Shown piece after piece: positions 51,386 through 60,550 of a stretch of DNA of 64,000 bases. Each line of letters opens with the position of its first letter. Position 1 is the stretch's first letter. The notes beneath the pieces were generated by a model. The model was not told where the DNA came from and searched no databases. It saw nothing but the letters and a program-made list of their open reading frames with translations. The position numbers were made by a program, and so were the translations under genes. Source of the stretch: Nocardioides szechwanensis (GTDB lineage: Bacteria; Actinomycetota; Actinomycetes; Propionibacteriales; Nocardioidaceae); the NCBI RefSeq assembly GCF_900103935.1, contig NZ_FNIC01000001.1:505203-569202 (forward strand), written 5' to 3'.

Positions 51386-54300
51386 ATGGCGGATCTGACC
51401 GTCATCGGTCGGGTTGCCGTAAAGGTGATCCCCGATACCAGTGACTTCCGAGGACAGGCGAAGCGAGAGCTTGCCGCCATCGAGAAGTCCATCAAGAAAC
51501 TGACCATCGGCTTCACAGCCGATGTGCGGGAAGCCGTCAAGCAAGTCGACCGGGCAATCGACAAGGCGCAGAGCCACGCTAAGCACAAGCCCGTGGAACT
51601 GAGCGTCGGACTCAACGCCGTCTCGCATCGCGTCACTCAGACTCGGCTGGCGGCGCTATCCCGACCGCGCATCGCGACCATCGTCCCCAAGATCAACGAG
51701 GCCGCTGCCGGCAAGGTCGGGGCCAGCCTCGCTGCCCTGTCAGGTGGTCGGGGGCTCGGCAACATCGGGAGCGACCTCGCCGACTACATCGGCGGACTCG
51801 ACAAGGCCGTCCCCAAGATCGCAGCAGCAGGGCTTGCCGTCGCCACGCTCTCGTCGCTGGCTCTCGCTTCCTCCAGCAACGTCCTCGCGCTCGGCACCTC
51901 GCTCGCCTCCACGGCCGGCGCGGGCCTCGCCCTGCCCGGAATCCTCGGGGGGCTCGCCATCGGCTTCGGCGCAAGCATCGCGGTCCTCAAGGACTTCAAC
52001 GAGGTGCTGCCTGGAGTAAGTGAGAGGCTCAGCGCCCTCCAAGACTCCATGTCCACCCGGTTCTGGAACCAGGCCAAGGAGCCCTTCCAGGACTTCATCC
52101 AGTCCATCTTCCCGCAGTTCGCGTCCGGCATGAACGACACAAGCACCGCACTCGGCACCTTCTTCGGCAACCTCGCCAACTCGGGCACCAGCGTGTTCGA
52201 CGGCCAGCTCAACTCGATGTTCGTCGACCTCCAGCGGAGCATCAGGATCTCCGGGCAGTACACCGACGAGTTCGTCGGCATCCTGGAGAAGCTCGGCTCT
52301 GTCGGCGCAGGCAACCTGCCTCGACTGGCCGGCTGGTTCGGCGACATCTCCACCGAGTTCAACAACTGGCTCGCCAAGAAGGGGGACTCCGGTCTCCAGA
52401 CGTTCGTCGACGAAGGCGTCACCGCCCTCAAGGATCTCGGCGGCGTGCTCAACGCGACGGGCGGAATCTTCGCCGGTCTCGCTCGGGCTGCTGAGGTAGC
52501 CGGGGGCTCGACCCTCTCGATCATGCGCGACACCCTCGAAGGCGTCGAGCGGATCGTCGACTCGTCCAAGTTCCAGACCGCCCTCAGCAACGCCTTCCGG
52601 GGCGCACACGAGGGCATGTCGGCCCTGACCGACGAGGCAGGCCCCGCACTCCAGAGCCTCCTCTACTCGCTGTCCGACACCCTGACCACCGTCCTGCCCT
52701 CTGCGGGCAAGACCGCTGGCACGGCGCTCGGCGCGATCTTCGACGGGCTCGACCAGCCCAAGGTTCAGCAGTCCATCATCGGCCTGTTCGACAACATCGG
52801 GACGGCGGTCGACAACCTCAAGGGCTCCATGCCCGGTGTCGGCAAGGCGCTCGCCTCGATCGTCGATGTCGTAGGCGACGTGGGGGTCAACCTCTCCCGC
52901 GCACTCGGCCCTGCGCTCGACACCATCTCTCCCGCCATCGTCAGCCTCTCCGAGGATCTCGGTCCTCTGATCGACCAGCTCGGCGACCTGCTCGTCAACG
53001 CCGTCAAGGGCGCAAGCCCTGTGATCGTTGACCTCGTGAGCGTGCTCGGCGATCTGGCCGGCGCACTGGCGATGATCCTCCAGCCCATCAACGAACTGGC
53101 CGACCTGTTCGGCAAGCTCCCCGACCCTGTTCAGTCGGCCATCGGCAGTCTCGTTTCTGTCGGCCTGCTGGTGGGTGGCGCGATGTGGATGGGCGCTGCT
53201 GTCCGCGCCAAGCTCATGCTGCTCAGCGGCGCGATCCTCGACGCTGGCACCAAGGCCGGCGTTGCTCAGGGCGGCTTCCTCCGCGCTGGTCTCGCCGCCG
53301 AGTCGATGGGCAACAAGATGACCTTCGCTCGGGCTGGCGCTGCCGGCCTGGCGCTCGCCGTCCTCACGCTGGGCACCGACGCAGCAGGATCCAACGAGAA
53401 GCTCTCTGCCCTGGCTACGGTCGGTGGCGGCGCGCTGCTCGGCTTCTCGGTCGGTGGTCCCATCGGGGCTGCCATCGGTGGAGGCGCAGGCGCTCTCTAC
53501 GCACTGTCGCAGAACGCTCGCGACACGACTGCCGCTCTCTCCGAGGCCAAGCCTGCCGCTCTCGACTACGCGGCCACGCTCGACTCCATGACGGCTGCCG
53601 CCACCAGGGTCACTCGCGGAATGGCGCTCGTTGCGCTGACCGAGAACGGTGCTGTGGAGGCGGGGGCCAAGCTCGGCATCACCTCCCGCGAACTGGTCAA
53701 CGGAATGCTCGGTCAGGGCAACGCCTACGAGACTCTCGGTCGCAAGATCGCGGACATCCGCAACCCGCTCAACCAGGCGTTCGCGGCCGGCGAGACCCTC
53801 ACCCAAGGGCAACTCGACATGCTCCGCGCTACCGGCGATCTCAACGTGCTCCTAGGCGAACAGGCATGGGACTTCAAAAACCTCACTGCCGCCAAGCGCA
53901 ACGAGATCATGGCCACACAGGATCTCTCGTCTCTCCAGGGCAAGATTCCCAAGGCCGTCTACACCAAGATCGAAGCCACGGGCATCCCCCCCACGCTCAA
54001 CGGCATCGCTCGCGTCGTGAACAAGTACAGCCTGCTCGACGGCAAGCAGATCAAGTCCGTCATCGAGGCGACCGGAGTTGACACCTCGGTCCGTGCGGTC
54101 AACCGCGTCATCGCCAAGCTCGTCGCTGCTGGCAAGATCAAGGCCAACCCCAAGATCAGGGTCGAGACGAAGGTCGCCGAGGGCGACACCGCTGCCGTGA
54201 CCGAGAAGGTCAAGAACCTCAACAAGGTCGAGGGCGTCGGTCGAGTCAAGATCAAGGACGAGGCCACCAAGCCCGTCAACGAGGTCCAGACCCTCCTCGT

Positions 54301-55447
54301 GCGCTACGGCAAGATGACGGTGAGCGCGCTCGTCAAGATCACGGACCACGCGACCGCAGGCATCAACGCTGTGCGAGCGAACCTCCAGTCCCTCAACGGG
54401 GACACGGCCACCGTGACCACGCTCCACCGCAACGTCACCACCTTCTCCGGTGGAGGCAGCACCCCCGACCCACTCGGCGAGGGTGCGAGCGGACGCGTCG
54501 TCGCAGGCAAGGCGGGCCAGGCTGCTGCCGCAGCGTTCGCCGAGAACTTCTCTCGGGTGATCGACCGCTACATGTCCAAGACCAGCGGCATGTTCGACAA
54601 GCTGATCGACAAGGCCAAGACCAAGGAGCAGCGCAAGCACCTCAAGGACATGTTCGGCGGGGCGCTCGACCACCTCAAGGAGATGTCCAAGCGGCACGAG
54701 AAGTGGATGCGTCAGCTCGACGCAGCGCGGACCAAGCTCAAGCAGGTCCAGGCCGACCTGGCGTCCTTCAAGGACGCTGCTCGCGCCGTCATCGTCGAGT
54801 CTGCCAACCCGACCAACATGGAGATCGGTGGCTTCGACGACCTCGTGGCGCAGATGCAGAACGCTGCGCTGGAGGCCGAGGAGTTCGAGCGGGTCATCAA
54901 GGCGCTCATCGCTCAGGGCCTCAACTCCACCACGCTCCAGCAGATCCTCGACAAGGGCCCGCAGGCCGGCATGGCTACGGCGCAGGCGATCCTCCAGGGC
55001 GGCGTCAAGCAGATCGACGCCATCCAGGACCAGATCAATGCTGCTGCCAACGGAGTCGCCAACGCGGCTGGCTCCGAGCTGTTCGGCGGTCTCCTCAACG
55101 AGGCTCAGACCGACGTGGACAAGCTGATCGGTCAGCTCGCTCCACTCCAGGCTCGCCTGCGTGAGTTCGCCACGAACCTCGTGGCTGCCTTCCGCGACCA
55201 GCTCGACAAGGAGTTCGGCAAGCCGGGCAAGCCCGGTCGACCGGACAGCGGCAAGGACTGGCTGAACCCGCAGTCCAACACCAAGCGGGCCGTCGTCGGG
55301 CGCATCGCCCACGAGGACACGCACAGCAAGTCCAAGGGCAACGGCACGACTCTCATCTACAACGCCGCACCCGGTCCACAGATCACCTCCGAGGAGGCCC
55401 TGTTCCGGGCAGGCAAGCGCGCAAGGGCTGTGTTCACCGCAGCCTGA
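51386..55447 (+). CDS. Phage tail tape measure protein (orphan)
   Basis: The protein has 1,353 residues, start behind GGGAGGTG. N-terminus IGRVAVKVIPDTSDFRGQAK is a standard TMP opening. It is highly helical with hydrophobic Ala/Gly stretches (about 150-200 and 620-710, including GGALLGFSVGGPIGAAIGGG), heptad-rich regions, and a C-terminal third of polar coiled coil. TMPs set tail length at roughly 0.15 nm per residue, so a tail near 200 nm would be expected. No major tail, assembly chaperone, tip or capsid gene is next to it, which is unusual. Stands alone between two terminators. Confidence 0.85.
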   Translation: MADLTVIGRVAVKVIPDTSDFRGQAKRELAAIEKSIKKLTIGFTADVREAVKQVDRAIDKAQSHAKHKPVELSVGLNAVSHRVTQTRLAALSRPRIATIVPKINEAAAGKVGASLAALSGGRGLGNIGSDLADYIGGLDKAVPKIAAAGLAVATLSSLALASSSNVLALGTSLASTAGAGLALPGILGGLAIGFGASIAVLKDFNEVLPGVSERLSALQDSMSTRFWNQAKEPFQDFIQSIFPQFASGMNDTSTALGTFFGNLANSGTSVFDGQLNSMFVDLQRSIRISGQYTDEFVGILEKLGSVGAGNLPRLAGWFGDISTEFNNWLAKKGDSGLQTFVDEGVTALKDLGGVLNATGGIFAGLARAAEVAGGSTLSIMRDTLEGVERIVDSSKFQTALSNAFRGAHEGMSALTDEAGPALQSLLYSLSDTLTTVLPSAGKTAGTALGAIFDGLDQPKVQQSIIGLFDNIGTAVDNLKGSMPGVGKALASIVDVVGDVGVNLSRALGPALDTISPAIVSLSEDLGPLIDQLGDLLVNAVKGASPVIVDLVSVLGDLAGALAMILQPINELADLFGKLPDPVQSAIGSLVSVGLLVGGAMWMGAAVRAKLMLLSGAILDAGTKAGVAQGGFLRAGLAAESMGNKMTFARAGAAGLALAVLTLGTDAAGSNEKLSALATVGGGALLGFSVGGPIGAAIGGGAGALYALSQNARDTTAALSEAKPAALDYAATLDSMTAAATRVTRGMALVALTENGAVEAGAKLGITSRELVNGMLGQGNAYETLGRKIADIRNPLNQAFAAGETLTQGQLDMLRATGDLNVLLGEQAWDFKNLTAAKRNEIMATQDLSSLQGKIPKAVYTKIEATGIPPTLNGIARVVNKYSLLDGKQIKSVIEATGVDTSVRAVNRVIAKLVAAGKIKANPKIRVETKVAEGDTAAVTEKVKNLNKVEGVGRVKIKDEATKPVNEVQTLLVRYGKMTVSALVKITDHATAGINAVRANLQSLNGDTATVTTLHRNVTTFSGGGSTPDPLGEGASGRVVAGKAGQAAAAAFAENFSRVIDRYMSKTSGMFDKLIDKAKTKEQRKHLKDMFGGALDHLKEMSKRHEKWMRQLDAARTKLKQVQADLASFKDAARAVIVESANPTNMEIGGFDDLVAQMQNAALEAEEFERVIKALIAQGLNSTTLQQILDKGPQAGMATAQAILQGGVKQIDAIQDQINAAANGVANAAGSELFGGLLNEAQTDVDKLIGQLAPLQARLREFATNLVAAFRDQLDKEFGKPGKPGRPDSGKDWLNPQSNTKRAVVGRIAHEDTHSKSKGNGTTLIYNAAPGPQITSEEALFRAGKRARAVFTAA

Positions 55448-55464
55448 CCCCACCGCAACACCCG

Positions 55465-55509
55465 AGGGCGAGTCTCCATCTCCGAGAAACCGAGGGTGGG
55501 GCTCGCCCT
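55465..55509 (+). terminator. Terminator after the tape measure gene
   Basis: AGGGCGAG (55465-55472) pairs with CTCGCCCT (55502-55509), loop of 29 bases. Confidence 0.6.
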
Positions 55510-55662
55510 TCTCAGCTCCAGGGGCGGCGCACCGCCGCGCCGTTCGCATGCCCTTGGCAGTTCGTCCCTAGACCCAACACCAGCAGAACCGCTCCGCAAG
55601 CACCACCGCCACAGCCCGAGTCGTCTTCACAAGAAGATGGCCGACCACACAGAGGGAACAAG

Positions 55663-56343
55663 ATGACCACCAAGTCGACCAAGACCATCAAACCGACGGA
55701 GACCGAGCAGTTGGCCTCTAACTCCCTAGACGCGGCGCACGAAGCCGCCGTGGCCGACCTAGCCAGCAAGCGCACAATCCTGGCCGACCTCATGGACCGC
55801 CTCGCCGAAGGCGACTCCACCGTGACGGGCGCAGGTCGCTCCGCGGCGGAGGCCGATGTGACCAATGCCGAGGCGCTCCTAGTTGGAGCCGAGGCCAGGC
55901 GAGACGCCGCCCGGCTCGCGCTCGCGACCGCCATCGCAGAAACCGTCGCCGACGAGATCGCCCATTCGGCCGCGCCAGTCCGAGTACCCAACGCCGTGGC
56001 CGAGTCCACCGAGGCTGTCAGCACCGCCATCAGCAACCTCCTCATCGCCCTTCGCGAACGCGACGAAGCAAGCGACGGGGCGGGACAGCGGCTCGCTGCT
56101 GCCGGCGTGCCTCAGGGGGAGCAGGTGGGTCGGATTAGGTACTTGGGCGTCAGCGCAAACGGTATGGGAGGACGCCGCAGCGCGACCGAGTTCAATGTCA
56201 ATGTCGACGGCGTCTGGCTTTCGGCCCGACAGGGCATCGGTCACACCCGCGACGAAGGCGAACGGCTCGTCAAGGAGCTGCTGGAGACCACTCTCCGCGA
56301 GAACGGTCTCCAGTGGACCACCACCGGCTTGCGGGCCATCTGA
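55663..56343 (+). CDS. Uncharacterised coiled-coil protein
   Basis: The protein has 226 residues. Long Ala-rich helices (about 20-90 with LDAAHEAAVADLASKRTILA, and TNAEALLVGAEARRDAARLA) suggest a coiled coil. The C-terminal third has VGRIRYLGVSANGMGGRRSA, NVNVDGVWLSARQGIGHT. No recognised family. It lies between terminators, so is its own unit. Confidence 0.55.
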   Translation: MTTKSTKTIKPTETEQLASNSLDAAHEAAVADLASKRTILADLMDRLAEGDSTVTGAGRSAAEADVTNAEALLVGAEARRDAARLALATAIAETVADEIAHSAAPVRVPNAVAESTEAVSTAISNLLIALRERDEASDGAGQRLAAAGVPQGEQVGRIRYLGVSANGMGGRRSATEFNVNVDGVWLSARQGIGHTRDEGERLVKELLETTLRENGLQWTTTGLRAI

Positions 56344-56383
56344 CGCTCCAGCCCACGGCTGAGCTGTCGGCCTGACACCACAC

Positions 56384-56441
56384 CAGCAGCCCCAGCATCC
56401 ATTAGCCGGCCCTTGACGTCCGGCGGGCGCTGGGGCTGCTG
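56384..56441. terminator. Large hairpin after the coiled-coil gene
   Basis: CAGCAGCCCCAGC (56384-56396) pairs with GCTGGGGCTGCTG (56429-56441), with an inner GCCGG/CCGGC stem. A 13-bp perfect stem. Confidence 0.6.
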
Positions 56442-56504
56442 TCGCTCGGCGCACCGCAATACCACCCACACCTACGACATAGCCGATCTGGCCCGCCACG
56501 AGCG

Positions 56505-56528
56505 ACCGGGGGTCTCCGTACCCCCGGT
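56505..56528. terminator. Second hairpin in the same gap
   Basis: ACCGGGGGT pairs with ACCCCCGGT with a short loop (56514-56519). It lies 42 bases before the next start codon and may be an attenuator or a terminator. Confidence 0.45.
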
Positions 56529-56569
56529 CCTGCTCGCGGGGCTGTCACGTCGGCAGAGAGCGACTCTCC

Positions 56570-56833
56570 ATGACCATCAAGGCATCACGACCCGAGACCC
56601 AAGGCGAGGCCGAAGCCTTCCACTTTACGGCGAACCACTATCGACACCTTGGCCTGTGTCACACCTGCGCAGCTCAGGCCGCATACGGTCACCAACTCGG
56701 CTTCTCCCTGATCGACTCGCCCTGTCGCGTGTGCGCGACGGTCGTGGCGTGCATGCCGAAGACGGAGGTCAACGGCTGGCGTTCCAAGTCCCCGAGCACG
56801 AGTGCCCAGTGGCGCACGGCGGTGGCGGCATGA
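56570..56833 (+). CDS. Small zinc-finger protein
   Basis: The protein has 87 residues with CHTC near residue 30 and CRVC near residue 52, spaced for one zinc. Basic C-terminus (NGWRSKSPSTSAQWRT). Its stop overlaps the next gene's ATG. Probably a DNA- or RNA-binding accessory protein. Confidence 0.6.
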   Translation: MTIKASRPETQGEAEAFHFTANHYRHLGLCHTCAAQAAYGHQLGFSLIDSPCRVCATVVACMPKTEVNGWRSKSPSTSAQWRTAVAA

Positions 56834-57129
56834 GTGCGTCGTTCGTCGATCTCGCCGACGCGTTCGGACATCTCCTCGGACTCGCTCTGAGCCCCGAGGA
56901 CGAGGAAGGCATTCAGGTGGACGCCATGTACGACACCCTCGAAGCGGTCAATGCTCAGTTCAGCGGGATAGGTGTCCTCACTCTCACCGTGGCGTTCGCA
57001 CAGCGCCATGCGCTGCTAGTCGGACAGCTGGACCGCGCCATCAAGGAGTGCACGGTTGTCCCGCTCTCCGCGGAGGCAATCAGGCACATGATGGCGCAGG
57101 TCGAAGACGCCTTGCGGGAAGGCGAGTGA
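56830..57129 (+). CDS. Uncharacterised protein
   Basis: The protein has 99 residues: SASFVDLADAFGHLLGLALS, TLEAVNAQFSGIGVLTLTVA, VPLSAEAIRHMMAQVEDALR. Helical and acidic. Overlaps both neighbours by four bases, so it belongs to the same operon. Confidence 0.55.
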   Translation: MSASFVDLADAFGHLLGLALSPEDEEGIQVDAMYDTLEAVNAQFSGIGVLTLTVAFAQRHALLVGQLDRAIKECTVVPLSAEAIRHMMAQVEDALREGE

Positions 57130-57872
57130 CTCCGCGGATCGGACGCCTACAGTGCCGGTATCGCAGGTGCGCCCGTTTTGTCCCTGGCAAGGGCAAGACC
57201 GGCAGGCGGCCAGAGTTCTGCAACACCACGTGTCGGCGCAGGGAACGAGCAGCGCGTGACATGGACGCCGGTCGAGGCTACGTCTCGACGGGGCAGCCAA
57301 AGGTCCGCCCGTGGCTGCGCACACTCAAGGTTGGGGAGCGCCGCGGCGAACTGGTTCTCGTGGAGTACGTCTCCTCTGACAGCCATGGGTCGCGTGCTCG
57401 CTTCGCCTGCGACTGCCGAGCTGAGTACGAAGCGGCGGTCCGCAACGTCGCTTCCGGCGCCACCATCCACTGTCCGGATGCTGTAGCGCACCCACCTGCC
57501 GATGAGCCAGGTGAGGCGCTGTCGATCTCGGCCTGGCATCAGCGGCTCAGCCGTTCCCGAGGGCGAGCGTCGTCACTGCCGTGCGCACTGTGCTCGCTCG
57601 TCACTCCCGGCAACCAGTGGGCCTATCGTCACTGTTCCCCCGAGGCGCGCACCCAGCTCGCCGGGAAGGACAGGGGGCAGGTGTTCTCACTCAGCGAGAA
57701 CGACTACTGGGTGCTCTGCCGAAGCCACCACCAGCGATGGGACAGGGGCTACGCGCGAACCGTCCCCGTGGGGGCTACATCGCTCGCTCACTTAGCCCTC
57801 GCGATGGCCTACGACCCCGACTACGGGCAGGTCGGCGGCGCGAATGAGTACGCCGGTGAGCCTGGACATTGA
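57126..57872 (+). CDS. HNH-like endonuclease with phage DNA-recognition module
   Basis: The protein has 248 residues from GTG-57126. The N-terminal part has a Cys-rich zinc-binding segment (LQCRYRRCARFVPGKGKTGR, FCNTTCRRRERAARD). A middle module GERRGELVLVEYVSSDSHGS, ARFACDCRAEYEAAVRNVAS matches the G-R-x-G / C-x-C unit of phage HNH proteins. The C-terminal part has CALCSLVTPGNQWAYRH and WVLCRSHHQRWDRG, an HNH-type CxxC ... CxxHH layout. A nicking or homing endonuclease role is plausible; the catalytic His-Asn order is not fully certain. Confidence 0.6.
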   Translation: MTPRIGRLQCRYRRCARFVPGKGKTGRRPEFCNTTCRRRERAARDMDAGRGYVSTGQPKVRPWLRTLKVGERRGELVLVEYVSSDSHGSRARFACDCRAEYEAAVRNVASGATIHCPDAVAHPPADEPGEALSISAWHQRLSRSRGRASSLPCALCSLVTPGNQWAYRHCSPEARTQLAGKDRGQVFSLSENDYWVLCRSHHQRWDRGYARTVPVGATSLAHLALAMAYDPDYGQVGGANEYAGEPGH

Positions 57873-58048
57873 CGCCCACGAACGCCGCCCAAGATCGAGC
57901 CCTGCGTGACGAGTGCCGAGCCTGCGAAATCCGCCTGGACCCCGGGTTCGACGGACGCCGCTTCTGCTCCGACCGTTGCGCAAAGCGGTTCGGCCTGTGC
58001 TGCCAGAGAGCAGGTCTCGACCACTTCAGAGCCGCCGACAGGCCCTGA
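57869..58048 (+). CDS. Small Cys-rich protein
   Basis: The protein has 59 residues from TTG-57869, which overlaps the previous stop (TTGA). Reads DECRACEIRLDPGFDGRRFC, SDRCAKRFGLCCQRAGLDH. Six cysteines in CxxC-type pairs suggest one or two zinc sites. The C-x2-C ... F-C-S-x2-C pattern resembles treble-clef small phage proteins. Last gene of the operon, followed by a terminator. Confidence 0.55.
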   Translation: MTPTNAAQDRALRDECRACEIRLDPGFDGRRFCSDRCAKRFGLCCQRAGLDHFRAADRP

Positions 58049-58054
58049 GCCACT

Positions 58055-58098
58055 CGCCCCTCCCGCCAGCCCTCCAGGGTTGCCAGGAGGGGCGTCTT
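58055..58098 (+). terminator. Terminator ending the zinc-protein operon
   Basis: CGCCCCTCC (58055-58063) pairs with GGAGGGGCG (58086-58094), followed by TCTTT. It also marks a change in gene content. Confidence 0.65.
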
Positions 58099-58140
58099 TG
58101 GCGTTTCCGGGGCGCGCGCGGGAGGAGCCGGCGGCCCGTG

Positions 58141-58833
58141 TCACATCAGCTCCGGGCACGACTCCTCAAGCGTCCGCAACAGCTCCCAGGTGATTTGGCG
58201 GACGCTTGCGCGACCGACGTCGCTGCTCACTGGCTTGGGCACACCGTTCGCACCACTGGTATGCCAGCTCGACACCTGCTCCTGCAGAGCTTGGTAGTCG
58301 CCATCAAGATACGCGTCCGTGTGCGCACCCTCGGTGTTCGCCATCTGCGTGACCAGGAACGACCTGCTGAACCATCTTCCATCTTCAGCCGTGACGACCA
58401 GGCGCGTCTTCCACCACTCCGTGTAGGTGCGGTGCCTGACGTTGGTGGGTGGACCCTCCGGGCCGCCGGTCGCGTAGCGCGGCACGACGGATCCGTCGGT
58501 GTCGCCACCTTCGCCGAAGGCCACTTCAAGAACCGTCAGACCTCCTCCCCACATGTGCACGGTGCCCGGGCTTGAGGGCGGTCGCTCCGGCGCTGAGTCG
58601 ACGTACTGCAGAGTCTTGATGAGCCCGAGCTCGTGCAGGAGCGGCCGGCTGCTGCCGTAGTGCAGCAGGGCACGCAGGTCCACCGACATGCGCAACGCCT
58701 CGTCATGGTCGCCGTCGTCGTACGCGGCCGCGGACGCACGCAGGAACTTCACACGCCGACGAAGCGCCGCCTCGATGTCATCGCGGGGCCGCTGGACCTT
58801 GGGAGTGGCTGTCTGCCCCTTACGCAGACTCAT
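58141..58833 (-). CDS. Uncharacterised protein
   Basis: The protein has 230 residues: a basic start (SLRKGQTATPKVQRPRDDIE), helix RRVKFLRASAAAYDDGDHDE, RMSVDLRALLHYGSSRPLLH and a long middle with VPRYATGGPEGPPTNVRHRT. Ends SVRQITWELLRTLEESCPEL. It looks like a two-domain accessory protein; no family known. It is 9 bases downstream of the next minus-strand gene, hence an operon. Confidence 0.5.
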   Translation of the reverse strand: MSLRKGQTATPKVQRPRDDIEAALRRRVKFLRASAAAYDDGDHDEALRMSVDLRALLHYGSSRPLLHELGLIKTLQYVDSAPERPPSSPGTVHMWGGGLTVLEVAFGEGGDTDGSVVPRYATGGPEGPPTNVRHRTYTEWWKTRLVVTAEDGRWFSRSFLVTQMANTEGAHTDAYLDGDYQALQEQVSSWHTSGANGVPKPVSSDVGRASVRQITWELLRTLEESCPELM

Positions 58834-58842
58834 GGCCGGGCC

Positions 58843-59157
58843 TCAGCCCTGCAGGATCTCGGTCAGCTGCTCCCGAATCGTCGCAGTCACCGCGTCGTAG
58901 TCAGCGTTGTACTTCTCGGCAAGAGTCCGGGCGAGCAAAGTGATGGTCACGATCGCCCCACTCACCAGAGGGGATGGATCGAGCACGATCGTCCCGTCGT
59001 CCTGCTCGATCACACGGATGGACCCGATCTCGCTAAGCCGATCCAGGGCCAGCTTTACGGCCGCCTCATTCTGTGGCGTTTCGCCCTGGCCGTGGTCGAA
59101 CGCGCTTACTGCGTCGAGGAGCACGTGGGCGGCCGCGAGTTGCTCGCTTTGGGTCAT
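58843..59157 (-). CDS. Uncharacterised protein
   Basis: The protein has 104 residues: TQSEQLAAAHVLLDAVSAFD, GETPQNEAAVKLALDRLSEI, with strands IRVIEQDDGTIVLDPSPLVS and a C-terminal helix. First gene of the pair with 58141-58833. No family known. Divergent from the gene at 59238. Confidence 0.5.
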   Translation of the reverse strand: MTQSEQLAAAHVLLDAVSAFDHGQGETPQNEAAVKLALDRLSEIGSIRVIEQDDGTIVLDPSPLVSGAIVTITLLARTLAEKYNADYDAVTATIREQLTEILQG

Positions 59158-59237
59158 GCCTCACCATAGGCGGGGGAAACGCTCACCGTGCTCAAGAGCG
59201 CCGGGGCCGGCCTTCGATGCATGTAGGTTCCTGCGCT

Positions 59238-60137
59238 ATGGAAAAAGCGCCGGAAGTCGTTGACTCGCTCACCCTCCGCTTTGTTGGGGAGGAAGAAGAC
59301 GGCACCGAGCTGCACGAACTCCGCGCCGCGCACGTGGCCGAGGTGCTGCAGGGGGTCGTCGAGCTTGCCAGCGACTTCTCGAAGGCTGGCGCCTTCGGGG
59401 ACGGACCGAGTGCCGAGGTGCTGGTACGGCCGGCGCAGGAGGGTTCGTTCCTCATGGAGGTGGTCCGCCTGACCGAGGACTACCCAGTACTCTCCGCTGC
59501 CGCGCTGTCTCTACCGCCCAGTTTGAGCACGATCCTATTCTGGGCGACCAAGTCGATTCGCGCGGCTCCTAGCGATTTCGAGTACCTGGAGAACGGGAAC
59601 GTCAAGGTCACTTGGCAGGACAACACTGTCAGCGAGGTGCCTCGCGACGCATGGAGCGAGTTGAACAAGCGCAAGCGTCGCCGCAAGAAGCAGCTCCGGC
59701 AAATTATGGCTCCGCTGAGTGATAAGCGTGTGAGTTCGATTGAGGTTGGCGCTCAGGACCCGCCCGCACCGGACGAGAAGGTCCCGCAAGTCGAAGCTGA
59801 CTTTGTCCTCGGGAAGCCTGACTACGATGCGGCGCGACCGGAGGACGAGGTCGAGGAGACTTCGAGCGTCTTCGAGACCGAAGCCCAGATGTCAGCGATC
59901 GACTTCGACAACGCAGACAAGTGGCGAGTAAGGACGAAGGAGGCAAACCGGTCGGCTACCGTCAAGGATGACGACTTCCTCGGTCGGATCAGCAACAGTT
60001 TGGCCATCCGGAAGAGCGACATCTTCCGGCTCAAGATTCGCGAAGACGTGACCGTGAAGAACGGCCGAAGCCGGACCGAGTGGACCGTGGTCGAGGTCCT
60101 AAGTCACAGGAGGGCAGCACATGACGATGACTCATAG
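59238..60137 (+). CDS. Uncharacterised protein
   Basis: The protein has 299 residues. N-terminal SLTLRFVGEEEDGTELHELR, AAHVAEVLQGVVELASDFSK, then a stretch of hydrophobic residues (ALSLPPSLSTILFWATKSIR) and a long acidic region (PEDEVEETSSVFETEAQMSA). The C-terminus has RLKIREDVTVKNGRSRTEWT. A TAGGTT box lies 8 bases before the ATG. The next gene starts 17 bases before its stop. I recognise no function; similar proteins are found in accessory regions. Confidence 0.55.
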   Translation: MEKAPEVVDSLTLRFVGEEEDGTELHELRAAHVAEVLQGVVELASDFSKAGAFGDGPSAEVLVRPAQEGSFLMEVVRLTEDYPVLSAAALSLPPSLSTILFWATKSIRAAPSDFEYLENGNVKVTWQDNTVSEVPRDAWSELNKRKRRRKKQLRQIMAPLSDKRVSSIEVGAQDPPAPDEKVPQVEADFVLGKPDYDAARPEDEVEETSSVFETEAQMSAIDFDNADKWRVRTKEANRSATVKDDDFLGRISNSLAIRKSDIFRLKIREDVTVKNGRSRTEWTVVEVLSHRRAAHDDDS

Positions 60138-60321
60138 CCATCACTCGCATCGTCGGCTAGATGTCGCTAGCCTCGCGTTGTTCTTGGTCGGCCTCGCGTT
60201 TGGCACCGTTTCATACTGGCTAGTAGCCGAGCACGGCATGAACCCGCTAGTCATGATCCCGTCAGCAGTGGCCGCGACGATCGGAGCCTTCCATCTGGTC
60301 AAGCACGAGGCGCGACGCTAG
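60121..60321 (+). CDS. Small membrane protein
   Basis: The protein has 66 residues with two hydrophobic segments (about 14-34, VASLALFLVGLAFGTVSYWL, and 41-58, PLVMIPSAVAATIGAFHL) and His-rich N-terminus (THSHHSHRR). Overlaps the preceding gene by 17 bases, so co-expressed. Function unknown. Confidence 0.5.
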   Translation: MTMTHSHHSHRRLDVASLALFLVGLAFGTVSYWLVAEHGMNPLVMIPSAVAATIGAFHLVKHEARR

Positions 60322-60550
60322 ACGCTAGCCGGCGCTCATGCCCCGGCCTGTTGCCGCAATTCAGCGCACCGACGGATGACGCTCGCGCACGTCTTGCAGG
60401 TCGTGGGGCGCGCTGTGACTTCCTCGCTCGACGGCGCTTCGGTTTCGCCAGGCCAGGACCAGCGGCCCGCACTCAGGTTCGGAACCGAACGCTGAGCTCG
60501 CGCGGCGTTGAGCAAATAGACTGCGTAGCCGAGAGAAACGGAGCAGGCGC
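60322..60550. other. Intergenic region with a 14-base palindrome
   Basis: No gene is seen. GTTCGG-AA-CCGAAC at 60477-60490 is a perfect dyad about 60 bases before the next start. CAAATAGACTG (60518-60528) could be its -10. GAAACGGAG precedes the GTG at 60551. Confidence 0.35.

Noticed and set aside
57913..58575. Arg/Pro-rich 220-codon plus-strand frame across the zinc-protein operon end
   Set aside because: It crosses a terminator and the end of a minus-strand gene; the 59-codon Cys-rich frame (57869-58048) is the better reading.
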